Shown here: one piece after another, positions 1 through 7,561 of the stretch | How positions within the stretch are numbered: position 1 is the first letter of the stretch | Layout: each line of letters begins with the position of its first letter | Assembly: GCF_002007115.1 (NCBI RefSeq) | Contig: NZ_MVAD01000001.1 | Coordinates: forward strand, 992,001-1,056,000 | Length of the DNA stretch: 64,000 bases | Reading direction: 5' to 3' | Source of the DNA: Massilia sp. KIM | Lineage (GTDB): Bacteria > Pseudomonadota > Gammaproteobacteria > Burkholderiales > Burkholderiaceae_D | Translations under genes and position numbers: made by a program | Notes under the pieces: generated by a model | What the model saw: the letters and a program-made list of their open reading frames with translations, nothing else | What the model was told of the DNA's origin: nothing | The model's database searches: none

Positions 1-11
1 GTCGTCTGATC

Positions 12-557
12 ATGATCATCGACTGCCAATACACGTCACTCGATCGCATGCCGGAGATCCCATCGTTCTGGCTCGGCGAAGAGCCTGTGTTCTACGGTCT
101 CGCCAACGGCGTCCCTGGCAAAATTGGCCAAGCTTTTGTCCAGTCACTGCCGCCCGAGGCGAGAAAACAGCGTATGGAGATCGAGGTCCGAGTGCGCTAT
201 CTGAAGAAGGGATGGTATATGGGCGGCGACAGCTACCATTTTGATCTGTCGCACGTACGAGTTGACGGCAACGCTGATCCCAGACGCTGGTTGTTGGCGG
301 GTGATCACACCTATCTTGCATCGGTCGGTGATGTCGCGCTCACCCGCGTGCTCACCGGTCCGGTCAAACTGCCCGATGTGCCGCTTCACCAGCCGCAGGA
401 TCGTCTTTGGGACCAATTGATTCGCTTACGCGTAGCGCGCGGGAAACTGCTCGAGCACACGATCCCCGACGGTCAGATTGTGCGCATCGGCAATGTGCTC
501 GATTCGCCACACGACGGGAAGTCGCCGCGGCCGGCCTGTTTGGCGATGACGGCTTAG
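12..557 (+). CDS. hypothetical protein, possibly partial at both ends
   Basis: An open frame of 181 codons from ATG at 12. No stop precedes it before the window edge, so the gene may begin outside. I do not recognise the product. It is soluble-looking, with no signal peptide or membrane segment, and has a patch rich in Arg, Lys and aromatic residues around residues 55-85. The last roughly 20 residues lie over DNA that codes, in another frame, for a TraG-type fragment. The natural C-terminus has therefore probably been lost at a deletion junction near base 495. Its position beside conjugation remnants suggests a former mobilisation-region gene, but that is inference only. Confidence 0.35.
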   Translation: MIIDCQYTSLDRMPEIPSFWLGEEPVFYGLANGVPGKIGQAFVQSLPPEARKQRMEIEVRVRYLKKGWYMGGDSYHFDLSHVRVDGNADPRRWLLAGDHTYLASVGDVALTRVLTGPVKLPDVPLHQPQDRLWDQLIRLRVARGKLLEHTIPDGQIVRIGNVLDSPHDGKSPRPACLAMTA

Positions 558-1051
558 TGCTCGGACGCTGGGGTGGATTCATGGGACTCGGCGGCCAGTT
601 GATCAGGTCCGGTGAGCAACGGGGTGCATTCTGTGCAGCAGGTCCGCGCACCGGCAAGGGCGCCGGTCTGGTGCCGCCAAATGCGCTCAGCTGGAGCGGC
701 AGCTTCGTGATCAATGACACGCGCAAGGAGTGCTATCGCATCACCGCCGGCTGGCGTTCGACGTTCTCCAAGGTATTTCTGTTCGACCCGCTTTCGCCAG
801 ACGGCCGCACCGCGCAATGGTATCCGATCTGCCGTTTCTACGTGCCAGACGAGCCCGCGCAGCGGATAAATGCGCTGCAGAAGATCGCCAATATGCTTTC
901 ACCGGATCCAGCAAGCGGCAATCCGTTCTGGCCGGCCTCGTGCCGGGACCTGTTCCTCGAGCTGGCGCTGTGCGTCATCGGGACGCCGGCTTTGCCGCGC
1001 ACGATCGGCGAATTGCTCAGGCAGATTCCACGATTAGGCCGCAAGCGGTAG
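500..1051 (+). pseudogene. TraG/VirD4-type conjugal coupling protein, internal fragment
   Basis: In the frame ending at 1051 the protein reads like the nucleotide-binding region of a type IV coupling ATPase. It starts with FATRREVAAAGLFGDD, followed by a Walker-A-like GPRTGKGAGLV and then a segment resembling the 'DxKGE...TAGWR' and 'RFDPLS...WYP' blocks of the TraG/VirD4 family. Intact members are about 600-700 residues with N-terminal membrane helices. Here the membrane part is missing and the protein stops soon after GELLRQIPRLG, about 180 residues into the homology. Bases after about 1030 belong to a different gene. I read it as a deletion remnant of a conjugative element rather than a working gene. 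An open frame in this phase extends back to 407 but shows no homology there. Confidence 0.7.
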
Positions 1052-1841
1052 ATGCTGCTCAATCGGATGTCGTGACACTACGTGCGATCAAAGATCCGGC
1101 AGCTCGCAAGTTGGGCGTCGCTGTCGTGGAGCAGAATCGGCAGGCCGCCGCAGCGTACAAAGTCGAATTCGACAAGCTTGCTCCCGAGTTCACTCAAACC
1201 AGGGGATATGCCAGTGTTGGCGCCCCAGCGTTCGCCCGAGCTGGAGTATCAACGGAGCAGCCTGATGGTAAAGCGCTCGTTATGTCCACAGCCGTGCCGG
1301 AATCTGTGCGCAAGCGTTTTCTCAAGGTAGACGGTGACTATTTCTTCCCTGACCGCTCTCCGGCATTCGTCGACCGTGGCGCCAAGTTGGCGACGAGAAG
1401 CGAACATCCTGAAGTTGTCCGAGCGCTGGTCGAGATCGCGAAGGAGCGTGGCTGGGATAGTGTCACCGTGAAAGCATCGGAAGCGTTTCGGCGCGCTACC
1501 TGGATGGAAGCGGCGAGGAATGGAATGCAAATTGCTGGGTATAAGCCGACCGAACTGGACTTGGCTCAGCTGAAGCAGCGCGAGGCTAACAACTCGATCG
1601 AACCTGGTCCGGTCCGAGATCAAACGATGGTTCGCCCTGTGCCACTTGCTAAGTCGGCTGAGGAAAACAGCCGGATCGGACACTGGAAGAGAGGCTGTCG
1701 GCGTTCGCCAGTGAGAGACCGACTCTCGTGGTGAAGAAGTATCCCGAGCTAGTGCAAGCCTATGCCCTATTGGAAGCTGCTCGGAAACTTGCAGAAGTGC
1801 ATATGCCTGGTTATGAGGACAAGTTTTGTCGCGATTGGTAG
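1040..1841 (+). pseudogene. TraI-type relaxase C-terminal (LPD7) fragment, frameshifted
   Basis: Translation of 1040 to about 1670 gives a stretch resembling LPD7 domains, found at the C-terminus of TraI-like relaxases and large polyvalent proteins: VPESVRKRFLKVDGDYFF, then DRGAKLATRSEHPEVVRAL and AKERGWDSVTVKASEAFRR. Homology then moves to another frame from about 1681 (LEERLSAFASER, then VVKKYPELVQAYALLEAAR), ending at TAG 1839-1841. The N-terminal relaxase domain is absent. The single shift near 1675 and the missing 5' end make this a pseudogene. With the preceding TraG fragment it marks the island as a decayed integrative conjugative element or a plasmid-derived region. Confidence 0.65.
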
Positions 1842-2780
1842 GGAGGTGATCACCCAACAAATAAGGGATGGGAAGGAAGTGGTCGGACCGAAAATTCATC
1901 CGGAGCAGATGAGCCAGTCGCGGTCTGGGCAGGAGAGGCGTGGGGAAGCTACCGCGAAACGTGCACAGGCCAAAGAGATTGTTCAAGAACGTTAGGCACT
2001 CGGGACATAACCGAGCAGATCGAGACGTCATGTATGGTATCGTCAATGGCATTCCTCGGCCAACTGGGGGAAGTTCTTAGCCATACATGGGTTAGCTAAG
2101 CGGTTAATGATCGAGTGGATGACATGACGTCGTGTAAGGACAATGAACTCTTCAAGCGTACTTTCCGGCAGATTGGCTTCAGCAAATTTTTGGCCGCGTC
2201 GACGATCTAGTATCCTGCCGCCAAGTCATGATGCTTCTTCACTGCGAATACTGGCTTGTCGTTCTCGAAGGAACGCGCTTTCGCGACCAATTCCGGATCT
2301 GGTTCCCTGCTCTTGTCCCTGCTTGTCGCCGTCGGTGTCCGGCTGTGAGCCGCGGTCGCTCGATGAAATGCGCAGCCAGGCTGTATCAGCCGTCGTTGTT
2401 CGGTGAGATCGTGCGCCGCGCGTTCCTTTTCCACGCTGGCGGTGAAAGTACAGCACATATTGAAGGAAGCTTCGCTGTTTATTTTCGACCAGGACGGGTA
2501 ATCCAAATACTTCGCGCACTTTAAGGCGGCGACGGACATCAGCTGGAAACAGTGGTGTAGACTCAAGGTCGGCGACGCTTTGGACATCGTGCTGTCCGAC
2601 GGCGGCGCGGACGAATGCAAGTTCGAAACCGCGGCGAGCTTGCGCATGAGGGCAGTGCCAGTCAGTACTGCGCAGACTGGCCTCGCGGCGCCCGCTGTCC
2701 ATCCCAATGGGCATCCCAAGGTGCTCTCGAAGGCACACCCGACTAAACGGCCGCCGTCACGCTAAAGCGCACCGCCCCAG
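1842..2780. other. gene-poor stretch, no recognisable gene
   Basis: About 940 bases between the TraI remnant and the last gene of the leftward Dnd-associated operon. Several open frames of 60-170 codons exist on both strands, but none shows domain-like composition, a convincing ribosome binding site or a family resemblance I can name. There is a 6-bp inverted repeat, CTTAGC (2076-2081) and GCTAAG (2095-2100). It is most likely decayed mobile-element DNA. Confidence 0.5.
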
Positions 2781-3218
2781 TCAGTTGAACGCCTGGGTAA
2801 TGTCATCGAGAACGGAGTTGTCAGTTCTGGCCTGCTTAACGACCAAGCGTAGCAAATGCTGGTCCCACTCGCCGGGCGCGTGGTACACCTCGGCCTCCAG
2901 GATCTCCAGACCACCGCAAGCGTATTCCTCGAAAATGCGCAAGCACTCCTCCTGGCGCGCGGCGCCCATGATGTTGGGGTCGCGCGTCTCGACCAAGCCG
3001 ATGCAGCGCAGGATCGTCTCGTCGTAATCGCCACGGAAGATGTCGAGCCGGATCGGTTCCGAGCTCTTGTCGAAGGCGACGCGCCGACCTTCCTGGCAGC
3101 CGAGACAAGCCGCGAACACCAGCGCTTCCTTATAGGTCGCGAAGATCCGGTTCTCTTCCTGGCACAGCTTCTTCAACATCTCTTCAAATTGCTTGGGCCG
3201 CCGCACGTCATTCGACAT
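2781..3218 (-). CDS. dnd system-associated protein 4
   Basis: A protein of 145 residues whose sequence (RPKQFEEMLKKLC near the start, then TYKEALVFAACLGCQEGRR) resembles the small family I recall as dnd_assoc_4 (TIGR04062), found next to DNA phosphorothioation genes. Its biochemical role is not established. I chose ATG at 3218 because AGGAAGGA lies just upstream; an in-frame upstream start would run further into the preceding gene. The start overlaps the end of the DndD-like ATPase gene by 11 bases, so it is the last gene of the leftward operon and likely translationally coupled. It is soluble, acidic to neutral, with no membrane segment. Confidence 0.75.
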   Translation of the reverse strand: MSNDVRRPKQFEEMLKKLCQEENRIFATYKEALVFAACLGCQEGRRVAFDKSSEPIRLDIFRGDYDETILRCIGLVETRDPNIMGAARQEECLRIFEEYACGGLEILEAEVYHAPGEWDQHLLRLVVKQARTDNSVLDDITQAFN

Positions 3219-5250
3219 AAAATCCTTCCTTGATCTCGGTGGTTTCAAACTGCGGCTTGCCGGAAGCCAATTCGTCCTGCTGCGCGGTTTTGGTCGCCGG
3301 ACTGGTGTAGTGCAAGGTGTACTCGCGCGCCATGCGATGCTTGACCTGGCTCGCGACCTCGCCCTTCCACTGCGAGGTCGAGACCATGATGATCACCTGT
3401 TCGGCCAATTCGGGAATGTACTCCGCGATCTTCTCGCGGTAGTCCGCGTCAAGCGCGCCGAAGGGCGAGTCCATCACGATCGGGAACACGCCACCGCGGA
3501 AATTCTCGGTGTCAGCGGTAGCTCGTTCCTTGGCGAGACTGACGATACTGCCCACGAACGACAAGCTCGTGACTTGGCTTTCGCCGGTCGACTTTTCGTA
3601 TACCAGCTGCTTTTCTCCACCGATCGATTTATAAATCTCGAGCGTGTAGTGCTTGCTGATCTCGGCCCAGTAGGGCTTGCGCATGATGCGTTTAAACGTC
3701 TCGTCGACCTTGGTCGACAAACGGTGGCGCACTTGCTCGGCCAAGGCGCTATACAGGGCGTCGAGCACGCGCTTGACCTCCTCCGCCAATTTCAAGCGTC
3801 TGGTGGCGACGCCGTTACGCTCGGATTGTGCGCTGAGTCGCTCACGCTCCCTTGTTAATTCGGCTAATTGCGTGGTCCAATCCTTCAGGCTGATCGACAA
3901 CGCGCCCTTTTGCGCGGCCGCGCGTTTGATGTCTTCTTGCAGTTGGCCGCGCCTGGTCTCTAACGCGGCGATATCCTCACTCTCGCGGTTGCCGATTTTG
4001 CTGCCGAGCTCGTCGATCTGACCGCCCTTGACGCGCAAGCTCTCCTCGTAGTCGCGCTCCAGCGCCTGGAAGGCCGTGAGTTCGGTGAACAAGCTATCGC
4101 GCGCTTTGAGGGTTAGCCGGATTTCGCCAGACGTCTTGATGAAGGCGCCTTCGACATCGGCGGAGGTCGCCGAGCCTTTAAAAGCGTGGACCGCATCGTG
4201 CGCCGCCGTTCCAGGCAACAGTTCGCGTTCGCAGAGGCAGCGGTGGCGCGCCAGCAGATCGTCGATGAACTGGCCTTTGACATTCGAGGGAAGTTCGCCC
4301 TTCTTGCGCTTTTCTTCAAGGATTGCACTGGCCGTCCTGAACAGGTTGCCGGCGAACGCCAGGCCGCCAATGGCACTGACACGGTCGCGACGTTCCTTTT
4401 TCAACGCGACCAGCTTCTGTCTGATCTCGCCACACTGTTCCTCGAGATCGAGGCGTTCCTTGTTCAGCTTCGAGACTTCGGCATTGCTCTCGAACGCGCG
4501 GTTCACCTCATGCAAAGCTTCTTCGAAATCGACGATGTTACGCTCGATTTGAGCGATCTGCGCCTTGACCTCTTTGACCTTGTCACCCATGAGCGACTCG
4601 CGCTCGAGGACATCGGCCAAGTCCGCGCTCGATGTGTCCTTCAACTCTTTACGTAACCGCGTGATGACCGGTCCACCGACATGATTGCCGGCGCGTTCCA
4701 CGATTTCCAGCCCCATCAGGTTCTTGATGGCGCTTTGCACCTGCCCGGCCGCGTTGACATGCGCGAGTTTTTCGATGCGCTCACCATTGAAAAAGAAGTA
4801 GGGTTGCATCTTTTCTGGCAAGATCTGGCTCATGTGCGTGTTCGAGTTGGACGAGGTTTGAGCAGCACCACTGCCGTCGATCCAGGTCAGCGCGAACGTG
4901 CCTTCCCCCATCGGTTCGCAGGTCCGGTCGGAATCCTTACGGAACAGCTTTTCGCGTTTGGCCGTGTAGCGGAGGCCATCGTTCTCGAACTCGACCGTGA
5001 CCGCCATCGTCAGGCTGTCCCCCAAACCAGCTTTATAAATGGCCTGCTCATTGAGTAGCTTGTCCGAGCGCGAGTCGAAATCGGTTTGACCGTAGAAACA
5101 CCACTTGAACGCGTTCAGCAGGGTGGTCTTGCCGGCGCCGTTTTCGCCATGAATCACGATGACGTTGCTGCTACCGCGGGTGTCGAGATTTAAGGGATGG
5201 GTCCCATTGAACTGGCGGAAGTTCAGTATTTCAATGCTCAACAGTTTCAT
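3208..5250 (-). CDS. DndD-like SMC/RecF-type ATPase (restriction-arm paralogue)
   Basis: 680 residues. An N-terminal ABC/SMC ATPase half carries Walker A in HGENGAGKTTLLNAFKW (about residues 35-50). A long charged coiled coil follows, interrupted by a CLCERE motif that recalls a Rad50 zinc hook. The C-terminal half has a signature-like TGESQVTSLSFVGS and Walker B IVMDSPFGALD. The block PYFFFNGERIEKLA matches FFFDGEKIEALA in the true DndD at 17172, so the two are paralogues on one island. It lies with the helicase and associated protein 4, apart from dndBCDE, suggesting a role in phosphorothioate-dependent restriction rather than modification. The ATG overlaps the preceding stop by one base (TAATG). 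The restriction role is inference. Confidence 0.8.
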   Translation of the reverse strand: MKLLSIEILNFRQFNGTHPLNLDTRGSSNVIVIHGENGAGKTTLLNAFKWCFYGQTDFDSRSDKLLNEQAIYKAGLGDSLTMAVTVEFENDGLRYTAKREKLFRKDSDRTCEPMGEGTFALTWIDGSGAAQTSSNSNTHMSQILPEKMQPYFFFNGERIEKLAHVNAAGQVQSAIKNLMGLEIVERAGNHVGGPVITRLRKELKDTSSADLADVLERESLMGDKVKEVKAQIAQIERNIVDFEEALHEVNRAFESNAEVSKLNKERLDLEEQCGEIRQKLVALKKERRDRVSAIGGLAFAGNLFRTASAILEEKRKKGELPSNVKGQFIDDLLARHRCLCERELLPGTAAHDAVHAFKGSATSADVEGAFIKTSGEIRLTLKARDSLFTELTAFQALERDYEESLRVKGGQIDELGSKIGNRESEDIAALETRRGQLQEDIKRAAAQKGALSISLKDWTTQLAELTRERERLSAQSERNGVATRRLKLAEEVKRVLDALYSALAEQVRHRLSTKVDETFKRIMRKPYWAEISKHYTLEIYKSIGGEKQLVYEKSTGESQVTSLSFVGSIVSLAKERATADTENFRGGVFPIVMDSPFGALDADYREKIAEYIPELAEQVIIMVSTSQWKGEVASQVKHRMAREYTLHYTSPATKTAQQDELASGKPQFETTEIKEGFYVE

Positions 5251-5423
5251 TAATCAATCTCATGATGGATGACTTTGAGGATGGCTTCCGCGATCTGGGC
5301 TTCGACCGCCCGATTCGACGCCATGTTTTCAATGTGTTTTTGCTTCTTTTCGATCTTGAGAATCTGGTTGATGACGGCTTGTACCTGAGGAGAGGTACCG
5401 TCAAGCACTTCTTTGGGCGACAT
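5250..5423 (-). CDS. small protein between helicase and SMC-like ATPase
   Basis: A 57-residue protein (starts MSPKEVLDG) that I do not recognise. It is helical and amphipathic, with a Lys/Glu-rich centre (ILKIEKKQKHIENMA), consistent with a short coiled-coil subunit that might bind one of its large neighbours. I chose ATG at 5423 because GGAG stands seven bases upstream; a TTG at 5465 would overlap the helicase gene but lacks a better site. Its stop overlaps the next ATG by one base. Tight coupling on the downstream side makes it a real operon member despite its size. Confidence 0.6.
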   Translation of the reverse strand: MSPKEVLDGTSPQVQAVINQILKIEKKQKHIENMASNRAVEAQIAEAILKVIHHEID

Positions 5424-5458
5424 AAAATCTCCGTAGCTTGTTTCGAATAAATCGGTGG

Positions 5459-7558
5459 TCAACAATCGAGCAGGCGCAGCCGGCGCTTAATTTCGGCGAG
5501 CGCCCGCAGCGCCTCGCCGGCATTTTGCGAGGACGCGGCAAACTCGTTCACGCGCTCCAGCTCCTTGCGCACCATTCGCCGTTCGACATTGAAAGCGGCA
5601 TCGTCCAGGGTTGTGCCGTCGGGCGGGACCACGATAAAGTCGTAGATCGCGGCATAAAGCTTGCCGGGCGCCCGCCGCAGCACACGGCCGCGGCGTTGGA
5701 TGTATTGGCGCGGATTCGAGGTCGACGCCAGGATGTAGGCCGTCTCGGTACGCGGAATATCGACACCCTCGTCCAGGCAGCGAATCGCCGCGATCGCCTG
5801 CAGGCGACCCGCGCTGAAGTCGTCGAGCATGGCGCGACGCTGCTCGTTGCTCTCCTGGTGCGTGAACTTGTTGACCCGCATTCCAAGTTCATTTCCAAGC
5901 ATGGCCAGCACGCGTTCGATGTTGCGTTCGCCGTCGGCGACGCCGTCGCCGCAATAAACTAGGTTGTAGCGGGACTCGCTTCGCTCCACCAACAAGGATT
6001 TCAGTATGCCGATCTTGTTCTCGGCGTCGCCGATCATGCGCGCGCGTTCCAGCAAGGCCATCTTGAGCGCGCCCGGCGGCTCGTCTTCGTCGCCGCCGCC
6101 CTGCATGAACAGACGCGCGATTCTGCATGAGAGCTCTCGGTAGCGGTCCATCTCATCGGGCGTGAACTCGACTGGAATCGGGTGATACAAATAGGGCGTC
6201 AAGGTGCCGTCCGCGATCGCCTCGTCGAGTCCATATTCGATGACGACGGGACCGAAGTAGTCCTGGATGGCCCGCGTGCCGAGCTCGTCGTTATGGCGCT
6301 CGGGGGTGGCGGACAAGCCGAGCCGGAACTGGGCCTGAGGCGGCAGCACGGTCCGGATCTTCTCGCCGCCCATGTTGTGCATCTCGTCGGCGATGAACAG
6401 GAACGTCACGTCGACGTCCCGAAGCAGCGATTGAAAGCGCTCGCCGGTGAAAGTCGCGTTGACGGTGATAATGAGCTCGTGCTCGCTCGCACCCAGACTC
6501 AGGTCGCGCAAGCGTTGCTGAAACTGCGAAGCCCAGGATTCGAATTGGTCGTAGCAAATCAAGGGATCGAAGCCGAACGCGCGAGCCTCGTCGCACCATT
6601 GCTCGGCCAAGTGTTTATACGGCACGGCCACGATGGTGACGACTTGCTTCTTCGAACGCGCGCAAAACTGCGCCAGTTTGAGGGCGGTCGTGAGCGCGGT
6701 AACGGTCTTGCCGGCTCCGGTCGCCATCTGAAAGATACCGCGGCCATTGCCCTTGAACCAGTTGTGGATCGCCTGCTCCTGGTGTGCGCGGAGTTTGCCT
6801 TTTTCGTTCAGGTAGTATCCAGGTATCGCAATGGCCCGGCGGCGCCCCACCGTAGCCGGCTTGGCGAGCCGATACGGGCGCGGCGCGTGTTGGGTGATCT
6901 CGACGAATTTGGCGACCAGGCTATCGCTTGGCTGAAACATTTCGAGGTTGGCGTCCTCGGCCCGCCAGACGCGCTCGAAGTCGGCGACCTTCGCCTGCAC
7001 CCGCTTGTCGTCGCCCGGGAGCCAGCTCGCATACACGTCGATGGTTTCCCAGTTAGTGCCGGCCGCCCCGGTCAGGTTATACGAGCCGCTGAACGCCACC
7101 AGGTTGCCGTCGGCGTCGCCGAAGATTCCCATCTTGGCGTGAAAAATACCGGACAGGGCGTTCTTGGGAACCGCGATTTGAAAGTCGAGAACGCGGTCGC
7201 GAATCAACCAAGCCAAGGCCACGCGCGTGTCCTCGGCAAGCGCGCGCTGCAGCGCCGCGTATTCGTAGCGCGTGGCGGTTTCGATGATCTCCCGCCTGGA
7301 TTCGCCGGAACGGGCCGTCGATAACAGCTCCCAGTCCTCGCGTGACATGGAAGGGCTGATGACCCAACGCGACTTCCCGCCATTGGCGGCCAGCGCGGCG
7401 ATACCGCTGGCGGCGTCGCAGATCCAGTTCGACGAAAAATAGCCAACAGCGATGTCGTAGCGCACCGCGTGACGCAACAAGGGATTGAACAGCACCTCGA
7501 TTGGGTCGTCCCGCGTCGTGGTGACCTCGAACGGTAAAGTGAGAGCGCGAAAGTCCAT
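5459..7558 (-). CDS. PLD-domain DEAD/DEAH helicase, Dnd restriction enzyme type
   Basis: 699 residues. The N-terminal 200 hold a phospholipase-D-like nuclease fold with HAKMGIFGD (H140, K142) and FSGSYN. A superfamily-2 helicase follows: Walker A ATGAGKT (279-285), DEMH box (391-394), GLSATP (414-419) and C-terminal motif VI QRRGRVLRR. This layout matches the family I recall as TIGR04095, 'DNA phosphorothioation system restriction enzyme'. The likely role is to translocate on and cut DNA lacking, or recognised through, the phosphorothioate mark. The ATG is three bases after the preceding stop, so it is co-transcribed with the sigma-like gene. Only one HxK half is evident, so dimerisation may be needed. 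The nuclease function is family inference. Confidence 0.82.
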   Translation of the reverse strand: MDFRALTLPFEVTTTRDDPIEVLFNPLLRHAVRYDIAVGYFSSNWICDAASGIAALAANGGKSRWVISPSMSREDWELLSTARSGESRREIIETATRYEYAALQRALAEDTRVALAWLIRDRVLDFQIAVPKNALSGIFHAKMGIFGDADGNLVAFSGSYNLTGAAGTNWETIDVYASWLPGDDKRVQAKVADFERVWRAEDANLEMFQPSDSLVAKFVEITQHAPRPYRLAKPATVGRRRAIAIPGYYLNEKGKLRAHQEQAIHNWFKGNGRGIFQMATGAGKTVTALTTALKLAQFCARSKKQVVTIVAVPYKHLAEQWCDEARAFGFDPLICYDQFESWASQFQQRLRDLSLGASEHELIITVNATFTGERFQSLLRDVDVTFLFIADEMHNMGGEKIRTVLPPQAQFRLGLSATPERHNDELGTRAIQDYFGPVVIEYGLDEAIADGTLTPYLYHPIPVEFTPDEMDRYRELSCRIARLFMQGGGDEDEPPGALKMALLERARMIGDAENKIGILKSLLVERSESRYNLVYCGDGVADGERNIERVLAMLGNELGMRVNKFTHQESNEQRRAMLDDFSAGRLQAIAAIRCLDEGVDIPRTETAYILASTSNPRQYIQRRGRVLRRAPGKLYAAIYDFIVVPPDGTTLDDAAFNVERRMVRKELERVNEFAASSQNAGEALRALAEIKRRLRLLDC

Positions 7559-7561
7559 GTA

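Noticed and set aside
2109..2122. ATCGAGTGG followed by ATGA, similar to the guaA-end core at 23663
   Set aside because: Two bases are missing compared with the core and the reading frame of the GuaA end is lost; one near match in 23 kb can be chance. I do not call it an attachment site.
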